Shown in pieces: positions 16,625-24,241 of a stretch of DNA of 41,879 nt. Within the stretch, counting starts at the first letter, position 1, and the number at the start of each line of letters is the position of its first letter. The translations under genes and the position numbers were made by a program. The notes below the pieces were generated by a model, which was not told the DNA's origin, searched no databases, and saw nothing but the letters and a program-made list of their open reading frames with translations. This DNA comes from Anaerolineales bacterium (lineage in GTDB: Bacteria > Chloroflexota > Anaerolineae > Anaerolineales > UBA6663), in contig JADZEK010000094.1 of assembly GCA_020850595.1 (NCBI GenBank), positions 1 to 41,879 on the forward strand, given 5' to 3'.

Positions 16625-17430
16625 CGACTTCTGTTCCAACTCTGTTTGATTTGACTGGGCGCGTGGCGCTGGTGACGGGCACGGCGCAAGGCATGGGCCG
16701 GGCTACCGCCCTGGCGCTGGCCGAGGCCGGCGCAGACCTGCTGATCACCGACCTCAACGGAGAGGGGCTGGCCGCCACGCAGCGCGACATCGCGGCGCTA
16801 GGTCGGCGCGTGGTCGCCGCCGTGGCCGACGTGACGGTGGTGGAGCAAGTGCGCGGGCTGTACGCGCAGGTGGACCGCGAATTCGGCCGGCTGGACATCG
16901 CCGCTAACATCTACGGCCCGGGTAAGATCATCCGGCCGGAGGTGATTGACCTGGAGGAGATGCACAAGATCGTCTACGGGCTGGTCATCGCGCGCTTTTG
17001 CAGTTGCCAGGAGGCGGGGCGGCGCATGTTGGCGGCGGGCAAAGGCAGCATTATCAACATCTGCTCGATTGGCGGCGTGACGGCGCTGGGGCGCGGCAAC
17101 TTCGCCTACAGCGTGGGCATGGGGGGCGTGGCGCAGATGACGCGCGAGCTGAGCACGGAGTGGAGCGGGCGCGGGGTGCGCGTGAACGCCATCCTGCCGG
17201 GACAGGTGATGAACCCCGGCCTGACCGAGCGCATCCACCTCGACCCGGAGATGGGCAAGCAGATGCTGCGCGGCCTGCCCATCGGCCGGTTCGGCCGGCC
17301 GGAGGACATCAAGGGGTTGGCGGTGTTCCTGGCGTCGGACGCCTCGGGGTGGATCACGGGGGCGCTGATCCCGATGGACGGCGGGAACCTGGCGATGAAC
17401 GCGGGCGGCACGCCGGGGGGCAAAGGCTAA
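16621..17430 (+). CDS. Short-chain dehydrogenase/reductase with catalytic Lys replaced by Met
   Basis: 269 aa classical SDR. The cofactor loop is TGTAQGMG at 20-26 and acidic Asp44 (ITDLNG) suggests NAD preference. Ser149 (NICSIGG) and Tyr163 (FAYSVGM) are present, but the YxxxK Lys is Met167, coded ATG at 17119-17121; Lys AAG would differ by one base. The usual NNAG is also changed, to ANIYG. The rest is intact, including VRVNAILPG and the C-terminal WITGALIPMDGG. Start MTTSVP at 16621 has GGAGAGG upstream and overlaps the previous stop as ATGA; longer frames lack homology. It may be a divergent oxidoreductase with altered chemistry, a binding protein, or carry a sequence error. Confidence 0.86.
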   Translation: MTTSVPTLFDLTGRVALVTGTAQGMGRATALALAEAGADLLITDLNGEGLAATQRDIAALGRRVVAAVADVTVVEQVRGLYAQVDREFGRLDIAANIYGPGKIIRPEVIDLEEMHKIVYGLVIARFCSCQEAGRRMLAAGKGSIINICSIGGVTALGRGNFAYSVGMGGVAQMTRELSTEWSGRGVRVNAILPGQVMNPGLTERIHLDPEMGKQMLRGLPIGRFGRPEDIKGLAVFLASDASGWITGALIPMDGGNLAMNAGGTPGGKG

Positions 17431-18191
17431 TGCGGCTCAATCAGGCCAAACGCAAGCTGCTGGCCGGGCAGCCGGCGCTGGGGGCGCGGGCGGGGCTGGG
17501 CGCGCCGCTGGCGGCCGAGCTGCTGTCGAAGGCGGGGTTCGACTGGGTGGCGGTGGACTGCCAGCACGGCAACTGGGAGGACAGCGGCGCGCTGGAGGCG
17601 TTTCGCGCGATTGCGCTGGGGCCGGCGGCGCCAATGGCGCGTGTGCGGGCTAACGATTTCGGCGCGATCGGCCGGCTGCTGGACCGGGGCGCGCAGGGCA
17701 TCATTGTGCCGCTGGTGAACACGCCGGAGGAGGCGCGGGTGGCCGTGTACGCCACGCGCTACCCGCCGCTGGGCGGCCGCAGTTGGGGGCCGTTCCTGGC
17801 GGGGTGGCTGGGCAGCGACTACGACACTGCGGGGGAGGCCGAAATTCTGCTGGCGGTGCAGATCGAGTCGGCGCAGGCGGTGGAGAACGCCGAGGCAATC
17901 ATGGGCGTGGAGGGCGTGGACGCCTGCTGGATCGGGCCGAAGGACCTGGCGCGGACGATGGGCGTGGACGTGAACACGCCGGCGGGCGCAGCCGCGCACG
18001 AAGCCGCGATCTTGCAAGTGCTGGCGGCCTGCCGCGCCATGGGCAAGGCGGCCGGGATTGACGGCGGCAGCGAGGCGGGCGGGCGGCGCTGGCTGGAACA
18101 CGGTTTTCAGTTTGTGAGCGTGACCAACGACAGTGTTCTAATCTCAAGCGGCGCGCAGGGCATCATCGGCCGCCTCAGCGGAGGAGCCTAA
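17430..18191 (+). CDS. HpcH/HpaI family aldolase (2-keto-3-deoxy acid aldolase type)
   Basis: 253 aa. Family members are metal-dependent class II aldolases that split 2-keto-3-deoxy or 4-hydroxy-2-oxo acids into pyruvate and an aldehyde. Visible features are His46 (VAVDCQHG), Arg71/73 (ARVRAN), metal ligand Glu146 (AVQIESAQAVEN) and Asp172 (DACWIGPKDLA). RhmA-like segments such as RYPPLGGRSWGP are present. The start overlaps the SDR stop by one base (TAATG). In the cluster it is the natural next step after the acid-sugar dehydratase, giving pyruvate for the E1/E2 complex and an aldehyde or oxo acid for the dehydrogenases. This order is inference. Confidence 0.88.
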   Translation: MRLNQAKRKLLAGQPALGARAGLGAPLAAELLSKAGFDWVAVDCQHGNWEDSGALEAFRAIALGPAAPMARVRANDFGAIGRLLDRGAQGIIVPLVNTPEEARVAVYATRYPPLGGRSWGPFLAGWLGSDYDTAGEAEILLAVQIESAQAVENAEAIMGVEGVDACWIGPKDLARTMGVDVNTPAGAAAHEAAILQVLAACRAMGKAAGIDGGSEAGGRRWLEHGFQFVSVTNDSVLISSGAQGIIGRLSGGA

Positions 18192-18192
18192 C

Positions 18193-19185
18193 GTGCCGCC
18201 TTTTCGCATCGTCATCACCGATTTTAGCCTGCCGCTGACGGAGATCGAGACCGCCGAGTTGGAGGCCTCCGGGCTGCGGTACGAGCTGGTGCAGCTGAAC
18301 GCCAAGACGGCGGAGGAGCTGCTGCCACACATGGCGGAGGCCGACGCGCTGCTGGTGCAGTGGACGCCGGTGACGCGCCCGGTGATCGAGGCGCTGACGA
18401 AGTGCCGCGTAATCTCACGCTACGGCATCGGCGTGGACATGATTGACCTGGAGGCGGCGGCCGATCACGGCATCCCGGTGTGCAACGTGCCGGATTACTG
18501 CATTGACGAGGTGAGCACGCACACGCTGGCCTTCGTGCTGGCGCTGGACCGGCACCTGTTGGCCCATCACCAGCACGTGCAGGGCGGGCCGTGGGGCGGC
18601 GCACCGGGCGGGGCGCCGCTGCGGCTGGCCGGGCAGACGCTGGGGCTGGTGGGGCTGGGGCGCATTGGGCAGGCGGTGGCGCGCAAGGCGGCCGGGCTGG
18701 GGCTGAAGGTGATGGCGTTTGATCCGTACCTGCCCGCGGACCGAGCGGCCGCGCTGGGGGTGGAGGGCGTGAGCCTGGCCGACTTGCTGCGGCGCGCGGA
18801 CTATGTGAGCATTCACTGCCCGCTGACGGCCGAGACGCGCCACCTGATTGGCGCGGCGGAGTTGGCGCAGATGAAGCCGAGCGCTTACCTGATTAACATG
18901 GCGCGCGGGCCGGTGGTGGACCAGCCGGCGCTAGTGGCGGCGCTGACGAACGGCACGCTGGCCGGGGCGGCGGTGGACGTGCTGGAAAAGGAGCCGCCCG
19001 CAGCCGATGAGCCGCTGTTGAGGCTGCCCAACCTGCTGGTCACGCCGCATACGTCGAGCTGGTCGGCCGAGTCGCTGGTGCAGCTGCGGCAGGGCGTGGT
19101 GCAGAATGTCATCCGCGTGCTGAAGGGCGAGCCGCCGCGGGCGGTGGTGAACCCGCGGGTGCTGGGGAACCTGCGCCAGAAGTAG
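18193..19185 (+). CDS. D-isomer-specific 2-hydroxyacid dehydrogenase (phosphoglycerate-dehydrogenase-like)
   Basis: 330 aa, starting with GTG one base after the aldolase stop and preceded by GGAGGAG. The NAD loop GLGRIG (154-159) is intact. Catalytic residues are Arg238 (NMARGPVVD), Glu265 (DVLEKEPP) and His286 (TPHTSSWS). It is clearly different from the cluster's other 2-hydroxyacid dehydrogenase, whose loop is degenerate. It could reduce a 2-oxoacid such as hydroxypyruvate or glyoxylate, or oxidise a D-hydroxyacid. It is the last gene of the rightward operon, followed within about 30 bases by a strong terminator. Confidence 0.88.
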   Translation: MPPFRIVITDFSLPLTEIETAELEASGLRYELVQLNAKTAEELLPHMAEADALLVQWTPVTRPVIEALTKCRVISRYGIGVDMIDLEAAADHGIPVCNVPDYCIDEVSTHTLAFVLALDRHLLAHHQHVQGGPWGGAPGGAPLRLAGQTLGLVGLGRIGQAVARKAAGLGLKVMAFDPYLPADRAAALGVEGVSLADLLRRADYVSIHCPLTAETRHLIGAAELAQMKPSAYLINMARGPVVDQPALVAALTNGTLAGAAVDVLEKEPPAADEPLLRLPNLLVTPHTSSWSAESLVQLRQGVVQNVIRVLKGEPPRAVVNPRVLGNLRQK

Positions 19186-19211
19186 ACGCGGCCGCCGACC
19201 CGCCTGATCCC

Positions 19212-19271
19212 AAGCCAGGGCGCTGTCGTGAAGCTTTGCTGGACTTACACGACAGCGCCCTGGCTTTTTTT
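19212..19271 (+). terminator. Strong intrinsic terminator ending the rightward operon
   Basis: Arms 19212-19230 and 19248-19266 form a perfect 19-bp stem with a 17-base loop, running into seven T (19265-19271). The stem includes CCAGGGCGCTGTCGTG and its complement. It lies 26 bases after the last dehydrogenase gene, so it bounds the GntR-controlled unit. Confidence 0.93.
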
Positions 19272-19285
19272 GTTAGGCCTGTGGG

Positions 19286-19314
19286 TTGGCCGAGCGCCCA
19301 CCATCGGTTATAGT
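19286..19314 (+). promoter_or_regulatory. Promoter of the uronate-dehydrogenase-like gene
   Basis: TTGGCC (19286-19291), 17-base spacer, TATAGT (19309-19314), 44 bases before the ATG at 19359. Lying just after the terminator, it makes this gene a separate unit. Confidence 0.5.
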
Positions 19315-19358
19315 GGCGCGGAGTTTGGGGGCCGATTTTTCTCGAAGGACAGGGACGA

Positions 19359-20189
19359 ATGAAGATTGCAGTGACAGGCTCAAGTGGGCGGGTTGGCCGC
19401 GCGATTGTGGCGCTGGCGTTAGCTGAGGGCCATACGGTGGTGGGCATGGATCGGGTGGCGGCCACGCCCGACCAGGCGGGCGCCGCCTTTACGGCGCACG
19501 TACTGGAGATGACGGACTACGACGCCGTGCTGGCGGCCATGACCGGCTGCGAGGCGCTGATCCATATGGCGGCCATCCCGGGGCCGTTTCAGCACCCGGA
19601 CCCGGTGGTGCACAACGGCAACGTGGTGGGCAGCTATAACGCGCTGCGCGCCGCGGCCGAGTTGGGCATGACGCGCGTGGTGCAGGCCAGCAGCGTGAAC
19701 GCCATCGGCGGGGCTTATAGCCGCAAGCCGCGCTACGACTACTTCCCGGTGGATGAATTGCACCCGACCTACAACGAAGACCCCTATAGCCTGAGTAAGT
19801 GGATTTGCGAGGCGCAGGGCGACTCGTTTGCGCGGCGCTACGAGAAGATGAAGATCGCCAGCCTGCGGTTTCACGCGGTGATGAACGGCCTGAGCGACTT
19901 CAACCAGGAGGACCCCAACCTGGAGCCGGGCTTTGGCAAGGTGATGTGGGGCTGGACCAGCTACGCCGCCGCCGCGCGGGCCAGCCTGCTGGGCCTGACG
20001 GCTGACTTTGAGGGCCACCAGGTCTTCTATATCGTCGCGCCGGAGATCATGCGCAACCGGCCGTCGCTGGAGCTGGCGAAGCAGTATTTCCCTGAGGTGC
20101 CGCTGCGCGGGGATTTCAGCGGGCAGCGGGGCTTCTTCGACTGCTCGAAGGCCGAGCGCCTGTTGGGCTGGAAGCACGACCAGCCGTAG
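19359..20189 (+). CDS. NAD-dependent epimerase/dehydratase family protein, uronate-dehydrogenase-like
   Basis: 276 aa extended SDR. The cofactor motif TGSSGRVG is at residues 6-13, and Tyr143/Lys147 (DPYSLSKW) are the catalytic pair. HMAAIPGPFQHPD, the ASSVNAIGG segment and the short length resemble uronate dehydrogenases, which oxidise uronic acids to aldaro-lactones with NAD. This specificity is inference. The gene is monocistronic, between its own promoter and a hairpin at 20213-20247. If the assignment holds, its aldaric acid product would suit the enolase-superfamily dehydratases in the window. Confidence 0.82.
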   Translation: MKIAVTGSSGRVGRAIVALALAEGHTVVGMDRVAATPDQAGAAFTAHVLEMTDYDAVLAAMTGCEALIHMAAIPGPFQHPDPVVHNGNVVGSYNALRAAAELGMTRVVQASSVNAIGGAYSRKPRYDYFPVDELHPTYNEDPYSLSKWICEAQGDSFARRYEKMKIASLRFHAVMNGLSDFNQEDPNLEPGFGKVMWGWTSYAAAARASLLGLTADFEGHQVFYIVAPEIMRNRPSLELAKQYFPEVPLRGDFSGQRGFFDCSKAERLLGWKHDQP

Positions 20190-20212
20190 GCGGGCCGGGG
20201 GACGTGGCAGAC

Positions 20213-20247
20213 ACCGCCCTCCGCTGGGTATCCCGGCGGAGGGCGGT
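20213..20247 (+). terminator. Hairpin terminator after the uronate-dehydrogenase-like gene
   Basis: Arms ACCGCCCTCCGC (20213-20224) and GCGGAGGGCGGT (20236-20247) pair perfectly over 12 bp with an 11-base loop. Only three T follow before TATAAT, so termination may be partial. Confidence 0.65.
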
Positions 20248-20248
20248 T

Positions 20249-20254
20249 TATAAT
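20249..20254 (+). promoter_or_regulatory. -10 box of the secreted esterase gene
   Basis: A perfect TATAAT starts two bases after the terminator stem and 36 bases before the ATG at 20285. No -35 consensus lies upstream, since that place is inside the hairpin loop (GGGTAT). The terminator and promoter therefore share the same 40 bases. Confidence 0.45.
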
Positions 20255-20284
20255 CTGGAATGTGATTCGCCCCACCCGGCCAAC

Positions 20285-21214
20285 ATGATGCGCTCACGCG
20301 GTCGCTTTTGGCGCTGGAGGCGCGCCCTGCGCCGTTGGACCAGAGGCGCGACGGGGCTGGCCGTGGGCGGGGCGCTGCTGCTGGCGGGCGGGCCCCTGCC
20401 CTCGGCGGGCGCGGCCCCGGCTACCCCGCCGCCGCTGCCGCTGCTGGTGTTCGCCGGGCAGTCGAACATGACCGGCTGGATTACCGACGTGGATGACTTG
20501 TCGGCGGAGCAGCAGCAGACGCAGGCGGGCGTGCTGTTCTTTGGGCCGAACGAGAAGGGCAGCACCTGGGCCGCGCTGACGCCGCCCACGGTGTATACCA
20601 ACGGCCTCACGCTGGCCAACCCAGCGTTCCATAAGGGCTTTGGGCCGGAGGTGAGCACCGGGCTTCAGCTCCTCAACTTCCCCGGCTACGGGCTGGTGGC
20701 CGAGGTGAAGTACGCGGAGCCGGGCACTGATCTGAACTTTTGGTGGAAGCCGGGCAACGCGACCTACAACCGGATGCTGACGCGCGTTAGCGCGGCGAAG
20801 GGGGCGCTGCAGGGCGCATACCCGGATCGAACGGTATACATTGCCGGGTTCTTCTGGATGCAGGGGGAGAGCGATGCGATCAGCACTACACTGGCTTCTC
20901 AGTATCAGGCCAATCTCACAAACTTCATTGGTCAAGTGCGTGATGATTTTGGCGACGCCAGCCTGCCGTTTGTGCTGGGTCAGATCTTGGACGGGCACCA
21001 CGAGGCCGGGGTGGTGCGCGCCGCGCAGGCACAGGTGGCCGCGAGCGTGCCGAATGTGCGGCTGGTGACCACCGACGATCTGCCCCACGAAACGCAGGAG
21101 GGCATTCACTTCACGTCGGCGGGCATTTACGGGCTGGGCGAGCGTTTCGGCGCGGCGTTCGCCCTGCTGGCGATTCAGACGCAGCGGGTATATTTGCCGC
21201 TGGCGAGGCGATAG
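20285..21214 (+). CDS. Secreted SGNH-type acetylesterase (sialate O-acetylesterase / SASA domain)
   Basis: 309 aa from the first ATG after the TATAAT; a longer frame from 20204 starts inside the hairpin. The N-terminus is very basic (RSRGRFWRWRRALRRWTRG), followed by a hydrophobic core and SAGAAPA, a probable Sec or Tat-like signal. Catalytic blocks: nucleophile Ser in VFAGQSNMTGW, FWMQGESDA, and the Asp-His pair in DDLPHETQEGIHFTSAG. The family removes acetyl groups from sugars. The C-terminus VYLPLARR resembles a tail I recall from many exported Chloroflexota proteins; its function is unknown to me. It probably acts outside the cell on acetylated glycans. Confidence 0.83.
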   Translation: MMRSRGRFWRWRRALRRWTRGATGLAVGGALLLAGGPLPSAGAAPATPPPLPLLVFAGQSNMTGWITDVDDLSAEQQQTQAGVLFFGPNEKGSTWAALTPPTVYTNGLTLANPAFHKGFGPEVSTGLQLLNFPGYGLVAEVKYAEPGTDLNFWWKPGNATYNRMLTRVSAAKGALQGAYPDRTVYIAGFFWMQGESDAISTTLASQYQANLTNFIGQVRDDFGDASLPFVLGQILDGHHEAGVVRAAQAQVAASVPNVRLVTTDDLPHETQEGIHFTSAGIYGLGERFGAAFALLAIQTQRVYLPLARR

Positions 21215-21221
21215 CCGGGGT

Positions 21222-21241
21222 GGTGTATAATTTGGTGTATA
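21222..21241 (+). promoter_or_regulatory. Toxin-antitoxin promoter with direct-repeat operator
   Basis: GGTGTATA occurs twice, at 21222-21229 and 21234-21241, 12 bp apart. The first copy overlaps a perfect TATAAT (21226-21231) and the second covers the predicted transcription start. Ribbon-helix-helix antitoxins bind tandem direct repeats about one turn apart, so this fits autorepression. Confidence 0.6.
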
Positions 21242-21260
21242 CGCAGCGGAGGTAACGCTC

Positions 21261-21554
21261 ATGACCCAAATGGTACGCAAGCAAATCTATATTCATAAGC
21301 GTCAAAAGGCAAAAGTGCGCCAAGCGGCCAAGGCGCGCGGGATGAGCGAGGCGGAGTTCATCCGACAGGCGATTGATCAACAACTGGCGGGAGGCTCGAA
21401 GACCCTTCCGGCCGATCCAGCCACTTGGGAGCGCGCCCTTAAGCTGATGCAAGACCTGTACGCGCTAGGCCCGCTTCCCGCTGAGCCTCGCTGGACGCGC
21501 GAAGAGCTTTACGAAGACGAAAACGGTAACCTGCGTGGTACTCCTCGACACTAA
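21261..21554 (+). CDS. Ribbon-helix-helix antitoxin of a VapBC-type pair
   Basis: 97 aa. The N-terminal half (VRKQIYIHKRQKAKVRQAAKARGMSEAEFIRQAIDQQL) is a ribbon-helix-helix DNA-binding domain. The acidic C-terminus (TREELYEDENG) is the usual flexible toxin-binding tail. A strong GGAGG lies before the ATG. It would neutralise the PIN toxin encoded next and repress the shared promoter. Its end overlaps the toxin gene by 20 bases. Confidence 0.85.
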   Translation: MTQMVRKQIYIHKRQKAKVRQAAKARGMSEAEFIRQAIDQQLAGGSKTLPADPATWERALKLMQDLYALGPLPAEPRWTREELYEDENGNLRGTPRH

Positions 21555-21978
21555 CGTCTTGGTTTACGCGCACGACCGCCGTGCGCCGGCCAAGCAACTC
21601 CGGGCCACACAGGTCTTGAGCCAGCTGCATGGGGACAGCCGGTGCAAGCTGCCAGCTCAAGTTTTGGCCGAATTCCTCACTGTGACCACCCGCGGCGTCC
21701 GGCCCCCGCTCACCATGGCCCAAGCCCGTTCTCAAATCGAGAGCTTTGCACAATCGTGGGAGGTGCTCAACACCACCGCCTGGATTGTCCAAGAGGCAGC
21801 GCGGGGTGTACAGGAATATCGCCTGGCGTATTATGACGCTCAGATTTGGGCATCAGCGCGTCTTAATCAAATCCCCGTGGTGCTCAGTGAGGATTTCAGT
21901 GACGGCGCCAGCCTGGAAGGGGTCCGCTTTGTGAACCCATTTTCGGCCAACTTTGAGCTGGCGCAGTGGCTGGGCTAG
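21535..21978 (+). CDS. PIN-domain toxin (VapC-like ribonuclease)
   Basis: 147 aa, GTG start inside the antitoxin gene. The acidic PIN residues are Asp5 (VLLDTNVLVYAHD), Glu46 (LAEFL), Asp101 (YYDAQIWA) and Asp120 (LSEDF), an intact Mg-dependent nuclease site. VapC toxins cleave tRNA or rRNA when the antitoxin is degraded. Base composition is somewhat less GC-rich than the flanking enzymes, consistent with horizontal movement. No transposase or att site is visible beside it. Confidence 0.88.
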   Translation: MVLLDTNVLVYAHDRRAPAKQLRATQVLSQLHGDSRCKLPAQVLAEFLTVTTRGVRPPLTMAQARSQIESFAQSWEVLNTTAWIVQEAARGVQEYRLAYYDAQIWASARLNQIPVVLSEDFSDGASLEGVRFVNPFSANFELAQWLG

Positions 21979-22087
21979 GGCAACGTATCCATGATTAAGC
22001 CCCCGCCAATGCGGCGGCGGGCGCTCGTATGTACCTCAACCGACGCCGGGCCTCGTTCCGCCGCGCGAGCGCCAGCAGGAGACAGTT

Positions 22088-23248
22088 ATGCGTATCACTG
22101 ACATTAAGACTTATCCGTTGTGGGTCGGCCGGCGCAACCTGCTGGTCGTGAAAGTAGAGACCGACGCGGGCATTTACGGCCTGGGTGAGAGCGGGCTGAG
22201 CTTTCGAGAGCTGGCGGTGGTGGGGGCGATTAAGCACTACCGCGAGTGGCTGATCGGCCGCGACCCGCTGCAGCGCGGGCGGCTGTGGCAGGAGATGTAC
22301 CGCAGCCAATACTTCGAGGGCGGGCGCGTGCTGCTCACGGCGCAGAGCGCCATTGACATCGCGCTGCACGACATTGCGGGCAAGGCCTTGGGCGTGCCGG
22401 TGTACCAACTGCTGGGCGGCAAGCAGCGCGACAGCGTGCCGTGCTTCGCCACCGCCCCCGGCGAGACGATGGAGGAGATGCTCAACAACGCGCGGCTGCT
22501 GTGGGAGGCGGGCTGGCGGGTGATCCGCGCAACACCGCTCGTGCCCAACCGCACGGATCCGAACGTATTCGAGCCGCGTGAGAGCCTGGCCCACACGGCG
22601 GAGGGCATGATTCGCCTGCGCGCGATGCTGGGCGGCGCGGCCGTGCTGGGTCTGGATTATCACACGCGGCTGTCGGTGGCCGAGGCGGCCTCGTTCTGCC
22701 AGCGGCTGCCGAGCGGCACGCTTGACTTCCTGGAGGAGCCGATTCGCGATGAGACGCCGGAGGCTTACACGGCGCTGCGCAAGCTGACCAACGTGCCCTT
22801 TGCGGTGGGCGAGGAGTTCTCGAGCAAGTGGGCGTACCTGCCGTTTATCGAGCAGCACCTGACCGACTTTGCCCGGGTGGATGTGTGCAACGTGGGCGGC
22901 CTGACGGAGGCCATGAAGGTGGCCGGGTGGGCCGAGGCGCACTATATTGACTTGATGCCGCACAACCCGCTCGGCCCGGTGTGCACGGCGGCCACGGTGC
23001 ACCTGGCGGCGGCGACGCCCAACTTTGCGTGGCTGGAGGCGCGTGAGTCGCCCACCGAGCAGATCTACGGCAACGAGGCCGACGCGCTGTTCCCGGTGCG
23101 ACCAACCTACGTAGGGAGTAGTATTCCGGTCTCAGATGCGCCGGGGCTGGGGGTGGAGTTCAACGAGGAACTGGCACAGACGCACACCTGGCATTATTTC
23201 GATCCGCCGCACTGGCGCCGGACAGACGGCTCGGTGACGAACTGGTAG
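22088..23248 (+). CDS. Enolase-superfamily dehydratase, galactonate/mannonate-dehydratase-like
   Basis: 386 aa. Capping domain (TYPLWVGRRNLLVVKVETDAGIYGLGESG) and barrel are complete. Likely Mg ligands are Asp in LGLDYHTRL, Glu in DFLEEPI and Glu in VGEEFSS. The His in DYHTR and the MPHNPLGPVCTAA segment resemble sugar-acid dehydratases of the GalD/ManD kind, which make 2-keto-3-deoxy sugar acids. A GGAG precedes the ATG. It stands alone: the toxin-antitoxin pair lies upstream and the protease operon downstream. It is one of three enolase-superfamily genes here, and they differ clearly from each other. Confidence 0.87.
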   Translation: MRITDIKTYPLWVGRRNLLVVKVETDAGIYGLGESGLSFRELAVVGAIKHYREWLIGRDPLQRGRLWQEMYRSQYFEGGRVLLTAQSAIDIALHDIAGKALGVPVYQLLGGKQRDSVPCFATAPGETMEEMLNNARLLWEAGWRVIRATPLVPNRTDPNVFEPRESLAHTAEGMIRLRAMLGGAAVLGLDYHTRLSVAEAASFCQRLPSGTLDFLEEPIRDETPEAYTALRKLTNVPFAVGEEFSSKWAYLPFIEQHLTDFARVDVCNVGGLTEAMKVAGWAEAHYIDLMPHNPLGPVCTAATVHLAAATPNFAWLEARESPTEQIYGNEADALFPVRPTYVGSSIPVSDAPGLGVEFNEELAQTHTWHYFDPPHWRRTDGSVTNW

Positions 23249-23393
23249 CGCATACGGCGGCATGCCTGACGACGGACCAGGACTGGGGTTGTTAGGCGCG
23301 GGGTGGATGAGCGCGTCTCATTCCCGTCTTAGAAATGGGTGCTACAGTGAACGGCACACCCGCCCCGCGAACTGACCGGCGCCTAGCCGACGA

Positions 23394-24215
23394 ATGACGG
23401 AACCCGCTGCCCCGCCCCCTGCCCCCCGCCCGGCTCTCGGCCTTGCACTGCGCAGCCTGGGCTTGTTTGGGGCGGGTGTCGGGGCGGCCCTGGCCGCGCT
23501 GTTGCTCTACCGCCTGCTGTTCCCCGCCCCAACCCCGCTCAGCGAACAGGACATCGCCCAGTCGGTCGCGGCCGTGATGGCCTCGGCCACGCCGCCGCCG
23601 GCCTTCTCGGCGGATGTCTATGCCCTCATCCGGCCGGCGCTGGTGCTGATCGAGAGCCAGGGGCCGGGCGGCTGGGCAGACGGCCGATTGGGCAGCGGCG
23701 TGATCGTGGACAACAACGGCTCGATCCTGACCAGCCTGCACGTGGTGACCAACTCGGTCGCCATCACCGTCACCTTTGCGGACGGCACGGCCTCGGCCGG
23801 GCGGCTGGCCGTGGCGCAGCCGGAGAACGACATCGCTGTGCTTGTCACCCAACGACTACCGGCCCAATGGGCGCCCGCGGTGCTGGGCAACCCCGGCGCG
23901 CTGCACATCGGCGATGAGGCGTATGCGGTGGGCAACCCGTTTGGGCTGTACGGCTCGATCAGCGCCGGGGTGATCTCGGGGCTGGATCGTTCGTTCACCT
24001 CGGAGGCCAGCGGCACGCATCTCTCCGGGCTGATTCAGATTGACGCGGCGGTCAACCCGGGCAACTCGGGAGGGCCGCTGGTGAACCGGCAGGGGCAGGT
24101 CATCGGCATCATCGCCGCGCTGGTCAACCCCACCGAGCAAGACGTTTTCATCGGCATCGGGTTCGCCGTGCCGATCAACATCGCCGGGCCGGCGGCAGGG
24201 ATGCCGCAATACTGA
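23394..24215 (+). CDS. Membrane-anchored trypsin-like serine protease (S1C, HtrA-like) without PDZ domain
   Basis: 273 aa. A short Pro-rich cytoplasmic start is followed by one membrane anchor (about 17-43). The protease domain has His116 (LTSLHVVTN), Asp146 (PENDIAVL) and Ser225 (NPGNSGGPLV), a complete triad. HtrA proteins usually carry one or two C-terminal PDZ domains; here the chain ends just after the catalytic domain. It probably degrades or processes proteins outside the membrane. The MoxR gene starts 26 bases later with a good ribosome site, so it likely belongs to the same operon. Confidence 0.88.
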   Translation: MTEPAAPPPAPRPALGLALRSLGLFGAGVGAALAALLLYRLLFPAPTPLSEQDIAQSVAAVMASATPPPAFSADVYALIRPALVLIESQGPGGWADGRLGSGVIVDNNGSILTSLHVVTNSVAITVTFADGTASAGRLAVAQPENDIAVLVTQRLPAQWAPAVLGNPGALHIGDEAYAVGNPFGLYGSISAGVISGLDRSFTSEASGTHLSGLIQIDAAVNPGNSGGPLVNRQGQVIGIIAALVNPTEQDVFIGIGFAVPINIAGPAAGMPQY

Positions 24216-24241
24216 GGCCGTTTTAGCGCAAGGAGAACAGG

